A stretch of 60,212 nucleotides of DNA from Gottschalkia purinilytica (lineage in GTDB: Bacteria; Bacillota; Clostridia; Tissierellales; Gottschalkiaceae). The notes below the pieces were generated by a model, which had not been told where the DNA came from, did no database searches, and saw only the letters and a list, made by a program, of their open reading frames with translations. The DNA lies in assembly GCF_001190785.1 (NCBI RefSeq), contig NZ_LGSS01000018.1, forward strand, positions 1 to 60,212. The letters are read 5' to 3'. Below are positions 27,888-38,262 of the stretch, in pieces. A program made the position numbers and the translations under genes. Position 1 is the first letter of the stretch. Every line of letters starts with the position of its first letter.

Positions 27888-28640
27888 ATGTTTTACTTTG
27901 TAGGGGCTGGACCTGGAGATGTAGACTTGATAACTATAAAGGGAAGAAAATTACTAGAAGAAGCAGATGTAGTTATATATGCTGGTTCTCTTGTTTGGAA
28001 TGAACATCTTAAGTTTTGCAAAAAAGATTGCGAAATACACAATAGTGCCTTAATGACCCTTGAAGAAGTAATAGATGTTGCTATGAAAGCTATATCTAAA
28101 GGGAAAAAAGTTGTAAGACTTCATACAGGAGATCCTACTATATACGGAGCTATAAGAGAACAAATGGAATACCTTGATAGGCATAATATAAGCTATGAAG
28201 TTGTACCAGGGGTAAGCTCTTTTACTGCAAGTTGTAGTGCATTAAAAAGAGAGTTTACACTTCCAAATGTAAGTCAAACTGTAATAGTAACTAGAATGGA
28301 AGGAAGAACTCCAGTTCCAGAAGATGAAGACTTAGAGAGACTAGCTTCCCATAAATGTTCAATGGCTATATTTTTATCAGTCCAAGATATAGATAAAGTT
28401 GTAGAAAAGTTAGAAAAAGGTTATGGAAGTAGTGATATTCCAGTAGCAGTAGTATATAAAGCTACATGGCCAGAACAAAAAATAGTAAGAGGAACTCTTA
28501 AAGACATCAGTGAAAAGGTAAAGAAAGAAGGAATAAAAAACTTTTCACAGATTTTAGTTGGAAACTTTATAGAAGGAGAATATGAACGTTCGTTACTTTA
28601 TCATCCTGAGTTTACACATGGGTTTAGAGAGGGAAAATAA
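27888..28640 (+). CDS. cbiF: Cobalt-precorrin-4 C11-methyltransferase CbiF
   Basis: A 250-aa tetrapyrrole methylase: FVGAGPGDVDLITIKGR, LHTGDPTIYGAIREQ, EVVPGVSSFTASC, and YKATWPEQ. AGGAGG ribosome site; ends one base into cbiG. Confidence 0.92.
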   Translation: MFYFVGAGPGDVDLITIKGRKLLEEADVVIYAGSLVWNEHLKFCKKDCEIHNSALMTLEEVIDVAMKAISKGKKVVRLHTGDPTIYGAIREQMEYLDRHNISYEVVPGVSSFTASCSALKREFTLPNVSQTVIVTRMEGRTPVPEDEDLERLASHKCSMAIFLSVQDIDKVVEKLEKGYGSSDIPVAVVYKATWPEQKIVRGTLKDISEKVKKEGIKNFSQILVGNFIEGEYERSLLYHPEFTHGFREGK

Positions 28641-29623
28641 TGAAACTAGCTTGTATAAGTTTTACTTCAAGTGGTCAAAAGATCTCTTATAAGCTTCAAA
28701 AGAATTTAAAGCATGATGTTATAGAAATTAACAAAGAAACATTTGATGATAAAATAAAAAATCATATTAAAGAGATATTTAACTCTTATGAAGGTATTAT
28801 ATTTGTATCTTCTACTGGAATAGCAGTTAGAATGATAGCTCCTTATGTAAAAGATAAGACAAGAGATCCAGCTGTAGTAGTAGTAGATGATGTTGGAAAA
28901 TATTCAATAAGTCTTTTATCAGGACATATAGGGGGAGCAAATGAACTAGCAGTAGAAGTTAGTAATGTATTGAAAGCACTACCTATAGTTACTACTGCGT
29001 CAGATGGTAGAGGAATAGATGCAGTTGATGTATTTGCTAAAAGATATGGTCTTAAAATAGAAGATATGGAACAGGCTAAAATTTTAACTTCCATGATGGT
29101 AGAAGGAAAGAATATAAAGTTATTATCAGAAGTTAATGTTAATTTGAACTATCCTAATATAGTAGAAGATAATGAAGATGGACTTATAATGATTAGTTCA
29201 AATGAAAAAATAAAGTACAATAAACCAATATGTATTCTAAGGCCTAAGAATCTTTACTTAGGTATAGGTTGCAGAAAAGGAAAAAGTAAAGAAGAAATAC
29301 TTAAAGCTGTACATAAAGTATTTCATGAAAATAACTTAAGCCTTAACTCTATAAAATCAATAGGGACTATAGATATAAAGAAAGATGAAAAAGGTATTAT
29401 AGAAGCTTCAAGAGAGTTAAAGTGTGACATGAAGATATTTTCTAAAGAAGATATAGAAAAGGTACAGTCTAAATTTACTGAAAGTAACTTTGTATTATCA
29501 AATGTTGGTGTGACTTCAGTATGTGAACCTTGTGCATATCTTTTAGGTGGAGAAATTATAGTTAAAAAAACAGCTCTAAATGGAGTAACTGTTGCAGTTT
29601 CAAGGAGGAGTGAAAATGGCTAA
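28640..29623 (+). CDS. cbiG: Cobalt-precorrin-5A hydrolase CbiG
   Basis: A 327-aa protein that opens the delta-lactone and releases the C2 unit as acetaldehyde. N-domain with FVSSTGIAVRMIAPYVKDKTRDPAVVV, split LSGHIGGANELA and TTASDGRGIDAVD; C-domain from YLGIGCRKG to GVTSVCEPCAYLLGG. TAATG overlap with cbiF. Confidence 0.9.
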   Translation: MKLACISFTSSGQKISYKLQKNLKHDVIEINKETFDDKIKNHIKEIFNSYEGIIFVSSTGIAVRMIAPYVKDKTRDPAVVVVDDVGKYSISLLSGHIGGANELAVEVSNVLKALPIVTTASDGRGIDAVDVFAKRYGLKIEDMEQAKILTSMMVEGKNIKLLSEVNVNLNYPNIVEDNEDGLIMISSNEKIKYNKPICILRPKNLYLGIGCRKGKSKEEILKAVHKVFHENNLSLNSIKSIGTIDIKKDEKGIIEASRELKCDMKIFSKEDIEKVQSKFTESNFVLSNVGVTSVCEPCAYLLGGEIIVKKTALNGVTVAVSRRSENG

Positions 29624-30335
29624 ACTGTATGTTATAGGGATAGGCCCTGGTGGAAAAGAACATATGACATTAAAAGCTATAGATACTATAAAAAAATGTG
29701 ATGCTATAGTAGGATATACTTATTATATAGAGCTTATAAAGGATTTTATAGAAAACAAAGAAATCATAAAGACAGGTATGAAAGGTGAAATACAAAGATG
29801 TAATATGGCTATAGAAAAGGTTAAGGAAGGACTTAACACTTGTATAATAAGTACAGGTGATGCTGGACTTTACGGTATGGCAGGTCCTATACTTGAATTA
29901 GCTGAAGATATAGAAGTTGAAGTAGTACCTGGGATTACAGCAGCGTTTAGTGCAGCTTCAGAACTTGGAGCTCCTATTATGCATGACTTTTGTACAATAA
30001 GTTTAAGTGATCTTTTAACTCCTTGGGAAGTTATAGAAAAAAGAATAGAAACAGCGGCTCAAGGGGATTTTGTAATATCAATATATAACCCAAAAAGTAA
30101 AGGCAGAGTAAAACATATAGAAAAAGCTGTTGAAATCATATCAAAGTATAAAAGCAAAGATACACCTGTAGGAATAGTTAAGCATTCTGGGCGGAAAGGA
30201 AATGAAAGAGTAATTACTACACTAGAAAATATTGATTTTGACATTATAGATATGATGACTGTAGTAATAATAGGTAATAGCCAAAGTAGTATTAAAGATG
30301 GATGTATAGTTACTCCTAGAGGTTATAAAATTTGA
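29616..30335 (+). CDS. cbiH: Cobalt-precorrin-3B C17-methyltransferase CbiH
   Basis: A 239-aa tetrapyrrole methylase that performs ring contraction: YVIGIGPGGKEHMTLKA, STGDAGLYGMAGP, VVPGITAAFSAAS, and FVISIYNPKSKGR. ATG 29616 is set by AGGAGG (29603-29608), inside the cbiG end. Confidence 0.92.
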   Translation: MAKLYVIGIGPGGKEHMTLKAIDTIKKCDAIVGYTYYIELIKDFIENKEIIKTGMKGEIQRCNMAIEKVKEGLNTCIISTGDAGLYGMAGPILELAEDIEVEVVPGITAAFSAASELGAPIMHDFCTISLSDLLTPWEVIEKRIETAAQGDFVISIYNPKSKGRVKHIEKAVEIISKYKSKDTPVGIVKHSGRKGNERVITTLENIDFDIIDMMTVVIIGNSQSSIKDGCIVTPRGYKI

Positions 30336-31051
30336 TTTGGATAATAGGTGGGACAAAAGAGACATCATATCTAATAAATAAGATGGAAGAAAAAGTAAAA
30401 TATGTGGTTACAGTTGCAACATATGCAGGAAAAGAAATGTTAAATAATGACAATGTAATAGTATCAAGACTTAATTATGAAGATATGATAAAATTTATAA
30501 AAGAAAGAAATATAGATATCATAATAGATATGTCTCACCCTTATGCAATAGAAGCTACTTCAAATGCGAGATCAGCTTCTAAAGAATGTAATATAAAGTA
30601 TATTAGATATGTTAGAGAAAAAACTTATATAGATGGAGTGACATACTTTAATAATATACAAGAATGTTGTGAATTTCTAAAAAGTGTAGATGGATGTGTA
30701 TTTTTTACTACGGGAATAAAAAATATAAAAGATTTTGAAAAAGTTAGAGGTAAAAATAGATTTATATATCGTGTATTACCATCTAAATTTAGTATAGAAG
30801 AATGTATAATAAATAATATTAATATGAAAGATATAGTAGCATGTGTAGGACCTTTTTCAGAAGAATTTAATATGTCTATGTTTAAAGAATTTAATTCAGA
30901 TTATGTTGTTATGAAGGATAGTGGAGATATAGGTGGAACTCATAGTAAAATATCTGCTTGCTTAAAAGCTCAAATAAAACCAATTATAATAGGCAGGGAA
31001 GATGAAAATGGAGTACATGATATTGAGGAGTTAGTGGAGATGATAAAATGA
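30332..31051 (+). CDS. cbiJ: Cobalt-precorrin-6A reductase CbiJ
   Basis: A 239-aa NAD(P)H-dependent reductase of the CbiJ/CobK family: [49 protein letters not shown] and [16 protein letters not shown] 30332 overlaps the cbiH stop by four bases. Confidence 0.88.
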   Translation: MIWIIGGTKETSYLINKMEEKVKYVVTVATYAGKEMLNNDNVIVSRLNYEDMIKFIKERNIDIIIDMSHPYAIEATSNARSASKECNIKYIRYVREKTYIDGVTYFNNIQECCEFLKSVDGCVFFTTGIKNIKDFEKVRGKNRFIYRVLPSKFSIEECIINNINMKDIVACVGPFSEEFNMSMFKEFNSDYVVMKDSGDIGGTHSKISACLKAQIKPIIIGREDENGVHDIEELVEMIK

Positions 31052-32235
31052 TACAATTAATAGGAGTTCGTCATAATGTTGAACTAAATATAAGGGAGAA
31101 ACTATCTATAATAAGTAAAAGGCTAGAAAGATCACTTGATAGTTTAAGAGAAGTTTGTGACGAAGTAGTCATATTAAGTACTTGTAATAGAACGGAAATT
31201 TATTTTAACTCTCCATATGAAGATGATCGTATTATAGATGAAATATTTGCAAAACTAGGATGGGATAAGAACCTAGTAGAACATACTTTTTATCTAAAAG
31301 AAAATAAGGCTATAGAGCATTTAATGAATGTAGTGTGTGGATTTGATTCAATAATATTCGGAGAAGAACAGATCTTAGGTCAAGTTAAAAATGCTTATGA
31401 TATTTCATTAAAATCTAGAACTATAAGGAGTGAACTTTCAAGGTTATTTCAAATAGCTATATCTTGTGGAAAAAAATTTAGATTTAAGTCTCAACTTTAT
31501 AAAGTGCCAGTATCATCTTCATCTATAGTTGTGAATGAAGGTAGAAAAAGAGGAATAAAAAATTTTATGATATTAGGGTTTGGTGAGGTTGGAAGTCTTA
31601 CTTCTAAATATATCCTTTCAGGGGACTATGAGAAATTATATATAGTAGTTAGAGATAAAGATAATGTAGATATAAAAAATGAAAAGGTAAAAATAATTAA
31701 TTTTAAAGATAGAGCAGATTATTATAAATACGTAGATTGTATAATATCTTGTACATCTGCACCTCATACTGTTATAGCTAAAGAAGATTTACCAAATAAA
31801 GAAATGCTTATATTTGACCTTGCTGTACCTAGAGATGTAGATGAAGATGTATATGATCTTAGCAATGTAGAAGTGTATGATATAGATAAGATAGGTCATA
31901 TAAATGATGAAAATCACTCTAAAAGAAAAGTAGTAATGAATAAGAACAGATATATTATAGATGAGCATATAAACGAATTTTTAAATTGGCAGACTATAAG
32001 ACAAATAACTCCTTATATAGTAAAGATAAAGGATAAAGGAGAAGATATATACAAAAGTAGATATACTACTTTTAAGAACAAGAAAGAGACTAAAGATAAT
32101 GAGAAACTAGTAGAGATAATGCTTAAAAGTACATCAAATGCCTATATAAATAAGGCCATAGAAGTGTTGAAAGAAGAATATTTAGAGGGCAGGGGAGAAG
32201 AATGCCTAAGAATAATAGAGAAGATATTTTATTAG
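31048..32235 (+). CDS. hemA: Glutamyl-tRNA reductase
   Basis: Reduces glutamyl-tRNA to glutamate-1-semialdehyde, the first step of C5 tetrapyrrole synthesis. The 395-aa protein has the active-site Cys46 in STCNRTE, the [16 protein letters not shown] motif, and a Rossmann segment [10 protein letters not shown]. It is slightly shorter than most HemA proteins. ATG 31048 overlaps cbiJ by 4 bp. In this operon it serves cobalamin and siroheme. Confidence 0.92.
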   Translation: MIQLIGVRHNVELNIREKLSIISKRLERSLDSLREVCDEVVILSTCNRTEIYFNSPYEDDRIIDEIFAKLGWDKNLVEHTFYLKENKAIEHLMNVVCGFDSIIFGEEQILGQVKNAYDISLKSRTIRSELSRLFQIAISCGKKFRFKSQLYKVPVSSSSIVVNEGRKRGIKNFMILGFGEVGSLTSKYILSGDYEKLYIVVRDKDNVDIKNEKVKIINFKDRADYYKYVDCIISCTSAPHTVIAKEDLPNKEMLIFDLAVPRDVDEDVYDLSNVEVYDIDKIGHINDENHSKRKVVMNKNRYIIDEHINEFLNWQTIRQITPYIVKIKDKGEDIYKSRYTTFKNKKETKDNEKLVEIMLKSTSNAYINKAIEVLKEEYLEGRGEECLRIIEKIFY

Positions 32236-32840
32236 GTTATGCTTTTATATCTCTTATATCAAATAAGACCAAGGTACTTATAGTTGGTGGAGGAAAAAGT
32301 GGATTTATAAAAGCAAAATCTTTTTTAGATAGAGGATGTAATGTATCTGTACTTTCGAAGAAGTTTGATAATAAATTTGAGGAGGTAAAAAATAAAGAAA
32401 ACATAGACCTCATTAAATCAAGCTATGAGAGAGAATATATACTAGATAAACATATCATAATAATTGCTACTGATGATATGAAACTAAATGAGAGAATAAA
32501 AAAGGACTGTGATAGTCTTTATAAGATATATTTAACTACATCAGATTTCAAAGATGGACTATTTGTAACACCTACTCAAAGATGTACTGAGAAAACTATG
32601 TTCTCAATTCATACAAAGTCAGGTAGTCCTAAAACATCTGTATTCTTAGCAGAAAAAATGAAAGAAAACTTAAGCAAATATGATGACTTTATAGAATTTG
32701 TATGTGATACTAGGAATAAAATAGATAATAGAAATCTCAAGTATGAAATAATGAACTTCATAAATACAGATGATTTCTATTTTTTTTATAGTAAAGGAAA
32801 ACACAAATTAATACTTGAAATGTTCTATCCATCTGAATGA
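32202..32840 (+). CDS. Precorrin-2 dehydrogenase (SirC/Met8-type)
   Basis: Oxidises precorrin-2 to sirohydrochlorin with NAD+. The 212-aa protein has the Rossmann motif [17 protein letters not shown] and the conserved IIIATDD and [21 protein letters not shown] segments of the CysG N-terminal half/Met8/SirC family. Whether it can also insert iron is not clear. It overlaps hemA by 34 bp, a pairing common in clostridia. The product is the branch point to siroheme (for the sulfite reductase) and cobalamin (through CbiX). Confidence 0.82.
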   Translation: MPKNNREDILLGYAFISLISNKTKVLIVGGGKSGFIKAKSFLDRGCNVSVLSKKFDNKFEEVKNKENIDLIKSSYEREYILDKHIIIIATDDMKLNERIKKDCDSLYKIYLTTSDFKDGLFVTPTQRCTEKTMFSIHTKSGSPKTSVFLAEKMKENLSKYDDFIEFVCDTRNKIDNRNLKYEIMNFINTDDFYFFYSKGKHKLILEMFYPSE

Positions 32841-32887
32841 AATTGTACTTTATTAAGTATAAATAAAGATTTATGGAGGTAATAGTA

Positions 32888-33760
32888 TTGAATCTTAAGA
32901 TAGCAACTCGTAGGAGTAAATTGGCACAGGCTCAAGCAGATACAGTTATTAACATGTTAAAAGAAAAATGTAATATAGAATGCGAAAAATTACTTATACA
33001 GACACTTGGAGATAAAAGATTAGATGTCACTATAGATAAAATAGGTGGAAAAGGTGTGTTTGTAAAGGATATAGAAAATGCGATACAGTTAGGAAATGCT
33101 CACGGAGCGGTGCATAGCATGAAAGATGTTCCATTTGAAATGCCTAGTGGATTTGAAATAGTAGCTATTCCAGAAAGAGAGGATGCAAGAGATGTGTTTG
33201 TATCGTTAAATGGAGTTAGCTTTTATGATTTACCTAAAGGAGCTAAAGTTGGGACAAGTAGCTTAAGAAGAAAAAGCCAAATAAATATTTTAAGACCAGA
33301 TATAGAAGTAGTTCCTATAAGGGGAAATATACAAACTAGAATAAGTAAAATAGATACAGAAGGTTTAGATGGAGTATTATTAGCATCTGCTGGTCTTAAA
33401 AGATTAGGAATGGAAGATATGATAACAAACTATTTTACACCAGATGAATTTGTCCCAGCAGTAGGACAAGGGGCTTTGGGTTTTGAAACTTTAGTGGATA
33501 GCATTTATAAGGATACTTTCAAAAAAATAGACTGTGAAAATACTAGAATATGTATAGAAGCAGAAAGAAGTTTTATGAGGACACTTAACGGAGGATGTCA
33601 TATACCAATAGGAGCATATGCAGAACTAGATGGAAATTATATAAATATAATAGGTGTATTTGAACGAAATGGAAAACTTATTAAAAAAGATATAAGTGGT
33701 AAAAAAGAAGATCACATAAAGCTAGGAGAATACTTAGCAAATAAGATATTAAATGACTAG
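32888..33760 (+). CDS. hemC: Hydroxymethylbilane synthase (porphobilinogen deaminase)
   Basis: Polymerises four porphobilinogens. The 290-aa protein begins IATRRSKLAQAQ, has HSMKDVP and GTSSLRRKSQ, and the dipyrromethane cofactor cysteine C237 in NGGCHIPIG. TTG 32888 is chosen because GGAGG (32875-32879) is 8 nt away; the in-frame ATG at 32873 overlaps that site. Confidence 0.94.
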   Translation: MNLKIATRRSKLAQAQADTVINMLKEKCNIECEKLLIQTLGDKRLDVTIDKIGGKGVFVKDIENAIQLGNAHGAVHSMKDVPFEMPSGFEIVAIPEREDARDVFVSLNGVSFYDLPKGAKVGTSSLRRKSQINILRPDIEVVPIRGNIQTRISKIDTEGLDGVLLASAGLKRLGMEDMITNYFTPDEFVPAVGQGALGFETLVDSIYKDTFKKIDCENTRICIEAERSFMRTLNGGCHIPIGAYAELDGNYINIIGVFERNGKLIKKDISGKKEDHIKLGEYLANKILND

Positions 33761-33769
33761 GAGGTCTAT

Positions 33770-35230
33770 ATGGGAAAAGTTTATCTTATAGGTGCTGGAC
33801 CTGGAGATGAAGAATTAATTACTTTGAAAGCAATTAGGATATTAAAAAAGTGTGACGTTATTTTATATGATAGATTAGCAAATGATAGTATACTAAGGCA
33901 TGTAAATAAGGACTGTGAAATATACTACTGTGGAAAAAGACCAGGAAGTCACTATAAAACTCAAGAAGAAATAAATGATATGTTAGTATCATTTGCCAAG
34001 AAAGGATATACAGTAGGTAGGATAAAAGGGGGAGACCCATATGTATTTGGACGTGGTGGAGAAGAGGCATTAAGACTACATGAGGAAGGTATAGAATTTG
34101 AAGTTATACCAGGAATTACTTCTCCAATATCAGTTTTAAACTATGGAGGAATACCTACTACACATAGGAAAATAGCTCAAAGTTTTCATGTATATACAGG
34201 GAAAAGTGCAGAAAAATTAAATATGAATTGGGAATCAGCTGCGAAAACAGAGGGTACTCTTATTTTTCTTATGGGGCTTGAAAATTTACCAAGTATAGTT
34301 AAAAATCTTATGAAATACGGTAAAGATAAGAATACTCCATGTGGAGTTATAATGAGAGGGACTACTTCAAAGCAAAGGAAAGTTATAGGAAACTTAGAAA
34401 ATATTTATGAAAAAGTCAAAGAAAATAAGTTAGAATCACCATGTATAATAGTAATAGGTGAAGTAGTAGACTTTCATGAAAAGTTAGCTTGGTATGAGAA
34501 TAAACCACTGTTTGGAATGAATGTATGTGTTACTCGTTCTAAAGAGCAAGCAGGAGAGCTAAGAGAAAAGCTAACAGACTTGGGAGCAGAAGTTACAGAA
34601 ATAAATACACTTAAAGTAGTTAATACTTCTGAAAGTTTAGATAGATATAAATCAAAACTTAATGAGTATGACTATATAGTCTTAACTAGTGTTAATGGTG
34701 TTAATATTTTTTTCGATAGATTAAAAGATATTAATTGTGATGTAAGAAACATTAAAGGAAAGTTTGCAGCTATAGGACCAAAGACATTCGAAGCTATAAA
34801 AGAAAGGGGAATAATACCTGAGATTATATCAGAAAAGTTTGTAGCAGAGAGTTTATTTGAAGAGCTAAAAAAACATGTTAAAAAAGAAGATAAAATATTG
34901 TTACCTAGATCTAAAAATGCTAGACCATATCTTTATGAAGTTTTAACTGATGAAGGATGTATGGTAGATGAAGTAAACATATATGAGATAGTAGAAGGAA
35001 CTATCCATGATAAAGAGATCATAAAAGATGTAGATATTATATTATTTACTAGTCCATCTACTGTTAAGAACCTTATAAGTATGATAGGAATAGAAGATAT
35101 AAAAGACAAAAAAGTTATATCTATAGGTCCTATAACAAGAAAAGAGCTAGATAAATGGAATATAGATTCATATGTAAGTGATGAATATACAACTGAGGGA
35201 CTAGTTAGAAAACTACTAGAGATAAAATAA
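33770..35230 (+). CDS. cobA-hemD: Fused uroporphyrinogen-III C-methyltransferase / uroporphyrinogen-III synthase
   Basis: 486 aa. Residues 1 to about 245 are SUMT (YLIGAGPGDEELITLKA, GGDPYVFGRGGEE, VIPGITSPISVL), which makes precorrin-2. Residues about 250-486 are HemD (CVTRSKEQAGELREKL, LTSVNGVNIFF, AIGPKTFEAIKERG). The fusion couples ring closure with methylation, channelling uroporphyrinogen III to siroheme and cobalamin. AGGAGG ribosome site. Confidence 0.92.
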   Translation: MGKVYLIGAGPGDEELITLKAIRILKKCDVILYDRLANDSILRHVNKDCEIYYCGKRPGSHYKTQEEINDMLVSFAKKGYTVGRIKGGDPYVFGRGGEEALRLHEEGIEFEVIPGITSPISVLNYGGIPTTHRKIAQSFHVYTGKSAEKLNMNWESAAKTEGTLIFLMGLENLPSIVKNLMKYGKDKNTPCGVIMRGTTSKQRKVIGNLENIYEKVKENKLESPCIIVIGEVVDFHEKLAWYENKPLFGMNVCVTRSKEQAGELREKLTDLGAEVTEINTLKVVNTSESLDRYKSKLNEYDYIVLTSVNGVNIFFDRLKDINCDVRNIKGKFAAIGPKTFEAIKERGIIPEIISEKFVAESLFEELKKHVKKEDKILLPRSKNARPYLYEVLTDEGCMVDEVNIYEIVEGTIHDKEIIKDVDIILFTSPSTVKNLISMIGIEDIKDKKVISIGPITRKELDKWNIDSYVSDEYTTEGLVRKLLEIK

Positions 35231-35295
35231 AGACAAACTCTGATATATTTAAAGCACATTCTAGACGTTTAATTTATAAGTAGAGGAGAATAAGA

Positions 35296-36264
35296 ATGTT
35301 TACAAGACATAGAAGACTAAGAACAACACAGGGTATAAGGGATTTAGTAAAAGAAACTGTATTAAATCCTAATGACTTTATATATCCGATATTTGTTGTT
35401 GAAGGAGAAAATATAAAAAGAGAAATAGAAGCACTTCCAGAAGTATATCACTATTCTTTAGATAATTTAGAAGGAGTTATAAAAGACGTAGTTGAGGCTA
35501 AGATAAAAGGAGTACTTTTGTTTGGAGTACCAGATGAAAAAGATGGCATAGCTTCATCAGCATTTGATGAAAATGGAATAGTTCAAAAAGCAATAAGAAA
35601 AATAAGAGAATTGGCTCCAGATTTGTTCATAATAACAGATGTATGCATGTGCCAATATACAGACCATGGACACTGTGGCGTCATAGAAAACGGAATAATT
35701 AACAATGATGAGACGTTAGAATATCTTCAAAAAATAGCATTATCACATGCTAAAGCAGGAGCAGATATGGTAGCACCATCTGATATGATGGATGGAAGAG
35801 TAATGGCTATAAGAGAAATACTAGATGAAAATGGATTTGAAAATGTATCAATATTAGCATATAGTGCTAAATATGCCTCTGCATTTTATGGTCCTTTTAG
35901 AGAAGCAGCAGGTTCGTCTCCACAGTTTGGAGATAGAAAGACTTATCAAATGGATCCAGGAAATATAAGACAAGCTATGAGAGAAATAGAAGATGACATA
36001 ATAGAGGGTGCAGATATTATAATGGTGAAACCGGCATTATCATATCTTGATGTTATAAGATGGGCAAGAGATAAATTTGATCATCCTATAGTGGCTTATA
36101 ATGTAAGTGGAGAATATTCTATGGTTAAAGCTGCTGGGAAAATGGGACTTATAGATGAAAAACAAATAGCACTTGAAATACTAACATCTATAAAAAGAGC
36201 AGGGGCAGACATCATCATAACTTACTTTGCTCTAGATGCTTGTAAATGGCTTAAAGATATGTAG
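35296..36264 (+). CDS. hemB: Porphobilinogen synthase (delta-aminolevulinate dehydratase)
   Basis: Condenses two 5-aminolevulinates. The 322-aa protein has the zinc-type cysteines C117, C119 and C127 (CMCQYTDHGHC) and both Schiff-base lysines K192 (SAKYASAFYGPFR) and K245 (MVKPAL). GAGGAG ribosome site. Confidence 0.95.
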   Translation: MFTRHRRLRTTQGIRDLVKETVLNPNDFIYPIFVVEGENIKREIEALPEVYHYSLDNLEGVIKDVVEAKIKGVLLFGVPDEKDGIASSAFDENGIVQKAIRKIRELAPDLFIITDVCMCQYTDHGHCGVIENGIINNDETLEYLQKIALSHAKAGADMVAPSDMMDGRVMAIREILDENGFENVSILAYSAKYASAFYGPFREAAGSSPQFGDRKTYQMDPGNIRQAMREIEDDIIEGADIIMVKPALSYLDVIRWARDKFDHPIVAYNVSGEYSMVKAAGKMGLIDEKQIALEILTSIKRAGADIIITYFALDACKWLKDM

Positions 36265-36368
36265 TTATATTTATAATAGAATATAAAGATAATCAAAAAT
36301 AAAATAACTACGCTAAAGATATTTTGGAGGTGAGTATTGATTGGACTAAAATCTTAATACTTTGTCCA

Positions 36369-37649
36369 ATGAATAATAAGATGAAAAATATAGAGATATT
36401 TAATGAGTCAAAAAACTATATGCCAGGAGGAGTAAATAGTCCTGTTAGAGCGTATAAAGATGTAGATGTAACACCACCTGTTATTAAAAAAGGAGAAGGA
36501 GCATATCTTTACGATGAAGATGATAATAAATATTTAGACCTTGTTGGTGCATGGGGTCCTATGATACTTGGACATTGTGATAAAGATGTGGTAGATGCTA
36601 TAAAATCTACAGCAGAAAATGCAATAGCATTTGGAGGAACAACAGAACTTGAACTAAAACTAGCAAAACACATATGTACTACAGTTGATAATATGGAAAT
36701 GGTTAGAATGGTTAACTCAGGAACAGAAGCAACTATGAGTGCAGCTAGACTTGCAAGAGGATTTACAGGAAGAAATAAAATAGTTAAATTTGCTGGATGT
36801 TATCATGGACATTTTGATGGATTTCTTGTAAGTGCAGGTTCAGGTGTGCTTACGGAAGGAATACCAGGAAGCAAGGGAGTTCCAGAGGAAATTATTAAGA
36901 ACACTATTGTAGCTCAGTTTAATGATATAGAAAATATAAGATATATATTTGAGAAATATGGAGAAGAAATAGCAGGAGTTATAATAGAACCTGTTTCAGG
37001 AAACATGGGTGTAGTTCCAAGTGAACCTGAATTTTTAAGAGAGTTAGATAATCTTTGTAAAAAGTATGGTGCGTTATTAATATTTGATGAAGTTATGACC
37101 GGATTTAGAGTAGCTTATAAGGGAGCACAAAGTATATATGGAATAAATCCTGATTTAATTACAATGGCTAAAATAATGGGAGGAGGACTTCCGTGCGGTG
37201 CTTATGGTGGAAGAAGAGACATAATGGAGTATCTTTCACCAGTAGGCCCTGTATATCAAGCAGGAACAATGTCTGGTAATCCTATAGTTATGTCGGCAGG
37301 ATATGCTACTGTTAAAAAGTTATACGAGAATCCTTCGTATTATGACTATATAGAAAATCTTGCTATAAAACTTCAAAAAGGAGTAGAAGAAATAGCAAAA
37401 GAAAAGGGACTACCTATTGTAGTTAATAGATTTAAGTCAATGATGACTATATTCTTTAATGAAGAAGGAAAAGTTAAAAATTATGATGATGCTAAAAAAT
37501 GTGATACAGACCTTTATGCTAAGTTCTTCAAACATATGATAAGTAATGGAATATACATGTCACCATCACAGTTTGAAGCTATGTTTTTATCAGTTAAACA
37601 TACTGAAGGAGATATAGATAAGTTTTTAGATATTATGAGAAAGATGTAG
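36369..37649 (+). CDS. hemL: Glutamate-1-semialdehyde 2,1-aminomutase
   Basis: Makes 5-aminolevulinate from glutamate-1-semialdehyde. About 426 aa, with [10 protein letters not shown] at the start, GSEATMSA-like [25 protein letters not shown] and the PLP lysine K268 in [10 protein letters not shown]. The start is a problem: ATG 36369 matches family length but has no ribosome site; 36381 is an alternative. The good site GGAGGTGA (36326-36333) instead precedes a 6-codon TTG mini-ORF (36337-36357). Last gene of the operon before a strong terminator. Confidence 0.92.
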   Translation: MNNKMKNIEIFNESKNYMPGGVNSPVRAYKDVDVTPPVIKKGEGAYLYDEDDNKYLDLVGAWGPMILGHCDKDVVDAIKSTAENAIAFGGTTELELKLAKHICTTVDNMEMVRMVNSGTEATMSAARLARGFTGRNKIVKFAGCYHGHFDGFLVSAGSGVLTEGIPGSKGVPEEIIKNTIVAQFNDIENIRYIFEKYGEEIAGVIIEPVSGNMGVVPSEPEFLRELDNLCKKYGALLIFDEVMTGFRVAYKGAQSIYGINPDLITMAKIMGGGLPCGAYGGRRDIMEYLSPVGPVYQAGTMSGNPIVMSAGYATVKKLYENPSYYDYIENLAIKLQKGVEEIAKEKGLPIVVNRFKSMMTIFFNEEGKVKNYDDAKKCDTDLYAKFFKHMISNGIYMSPSQFEAMFLSVKHTEGDIDKFLDIMRKM

Positions 37650-37765
37650 TTAACACAAGCCTAATTTATATATAAATTATAAAGATAAGTAATTAAATAT
37701 AACTATTAAGATTTAAATCAATATATTGAATGAGAACTAATAAGTTTAACATAGTTTCTTTTATC

Positions 37766-37796
37766 AAATAGTGAACCATATGGTTCACTATTTTTT
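37766..37796 (+). terminator. Terminator of the cbi-hem operon
   Basis: A perfect 28-nt palindrome: AAATAGTGAACCAT (37766-37779) with ATGGTTCACTATTT (37780-37793), followed by further Ts. Confidence 0.85.
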
Positions 37797-38262
37797 ATGA
37801 AGTTTTAGATGACAAAAATTTATTCAATATATAAACGTTGGGATTTAACTTGAAAAATTTAGTAATCAATTTGATACAAATTACAATTAATTATGAACCA
37901 TAAAGCAGGTCATTTAGTATTAAAAATATTTCTATATTTACAAATTTATACATTAATGGCAATGTTAATAAAATTTAATATTTAAAATTATAAATTGACA
38001 ATAAATGAAAGATATGTTAGATTCTTTATAACCTAAGTAATAATATGTTAAAAATTACTTTAATTTGTAAATTGGGTAAAGTATAGTTGATTAAATGTAA
38101 AATACATAAGTATTATATTATTAATCCCTATGAGATTTAACTCTATAGACGTCATGTACTTTATTTTACAGGTAGTTAGGGTTAGAGGTGACATTTTATA
38201 TAACATTGATATGACTTTTTATTTTAAATATAAAGTTAATATAAGCAAAAGGGGGAAAAAAC
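37797..38262 (+). other. Long gene-free leader upstream of the radical SAM unit
   Basis: No ORF of note in 466 bp. At about 38128-38181 short complementary arms suggest a three-way fold: CCCTA with TAGGG outside, GAG/CTC and TGTA/TACA inside. It does not match a riboswitch class I know. The end carries AAGGGGG before the ATG at 38263. No confident promoter was found. Confidence 0.3.

Noticed and set aside
38128-38181. TPP or purine riboswitch
   Set aside because: The required conserved cores (CTGAGA/ACCTGA type or the purine loop sequences) are absent.
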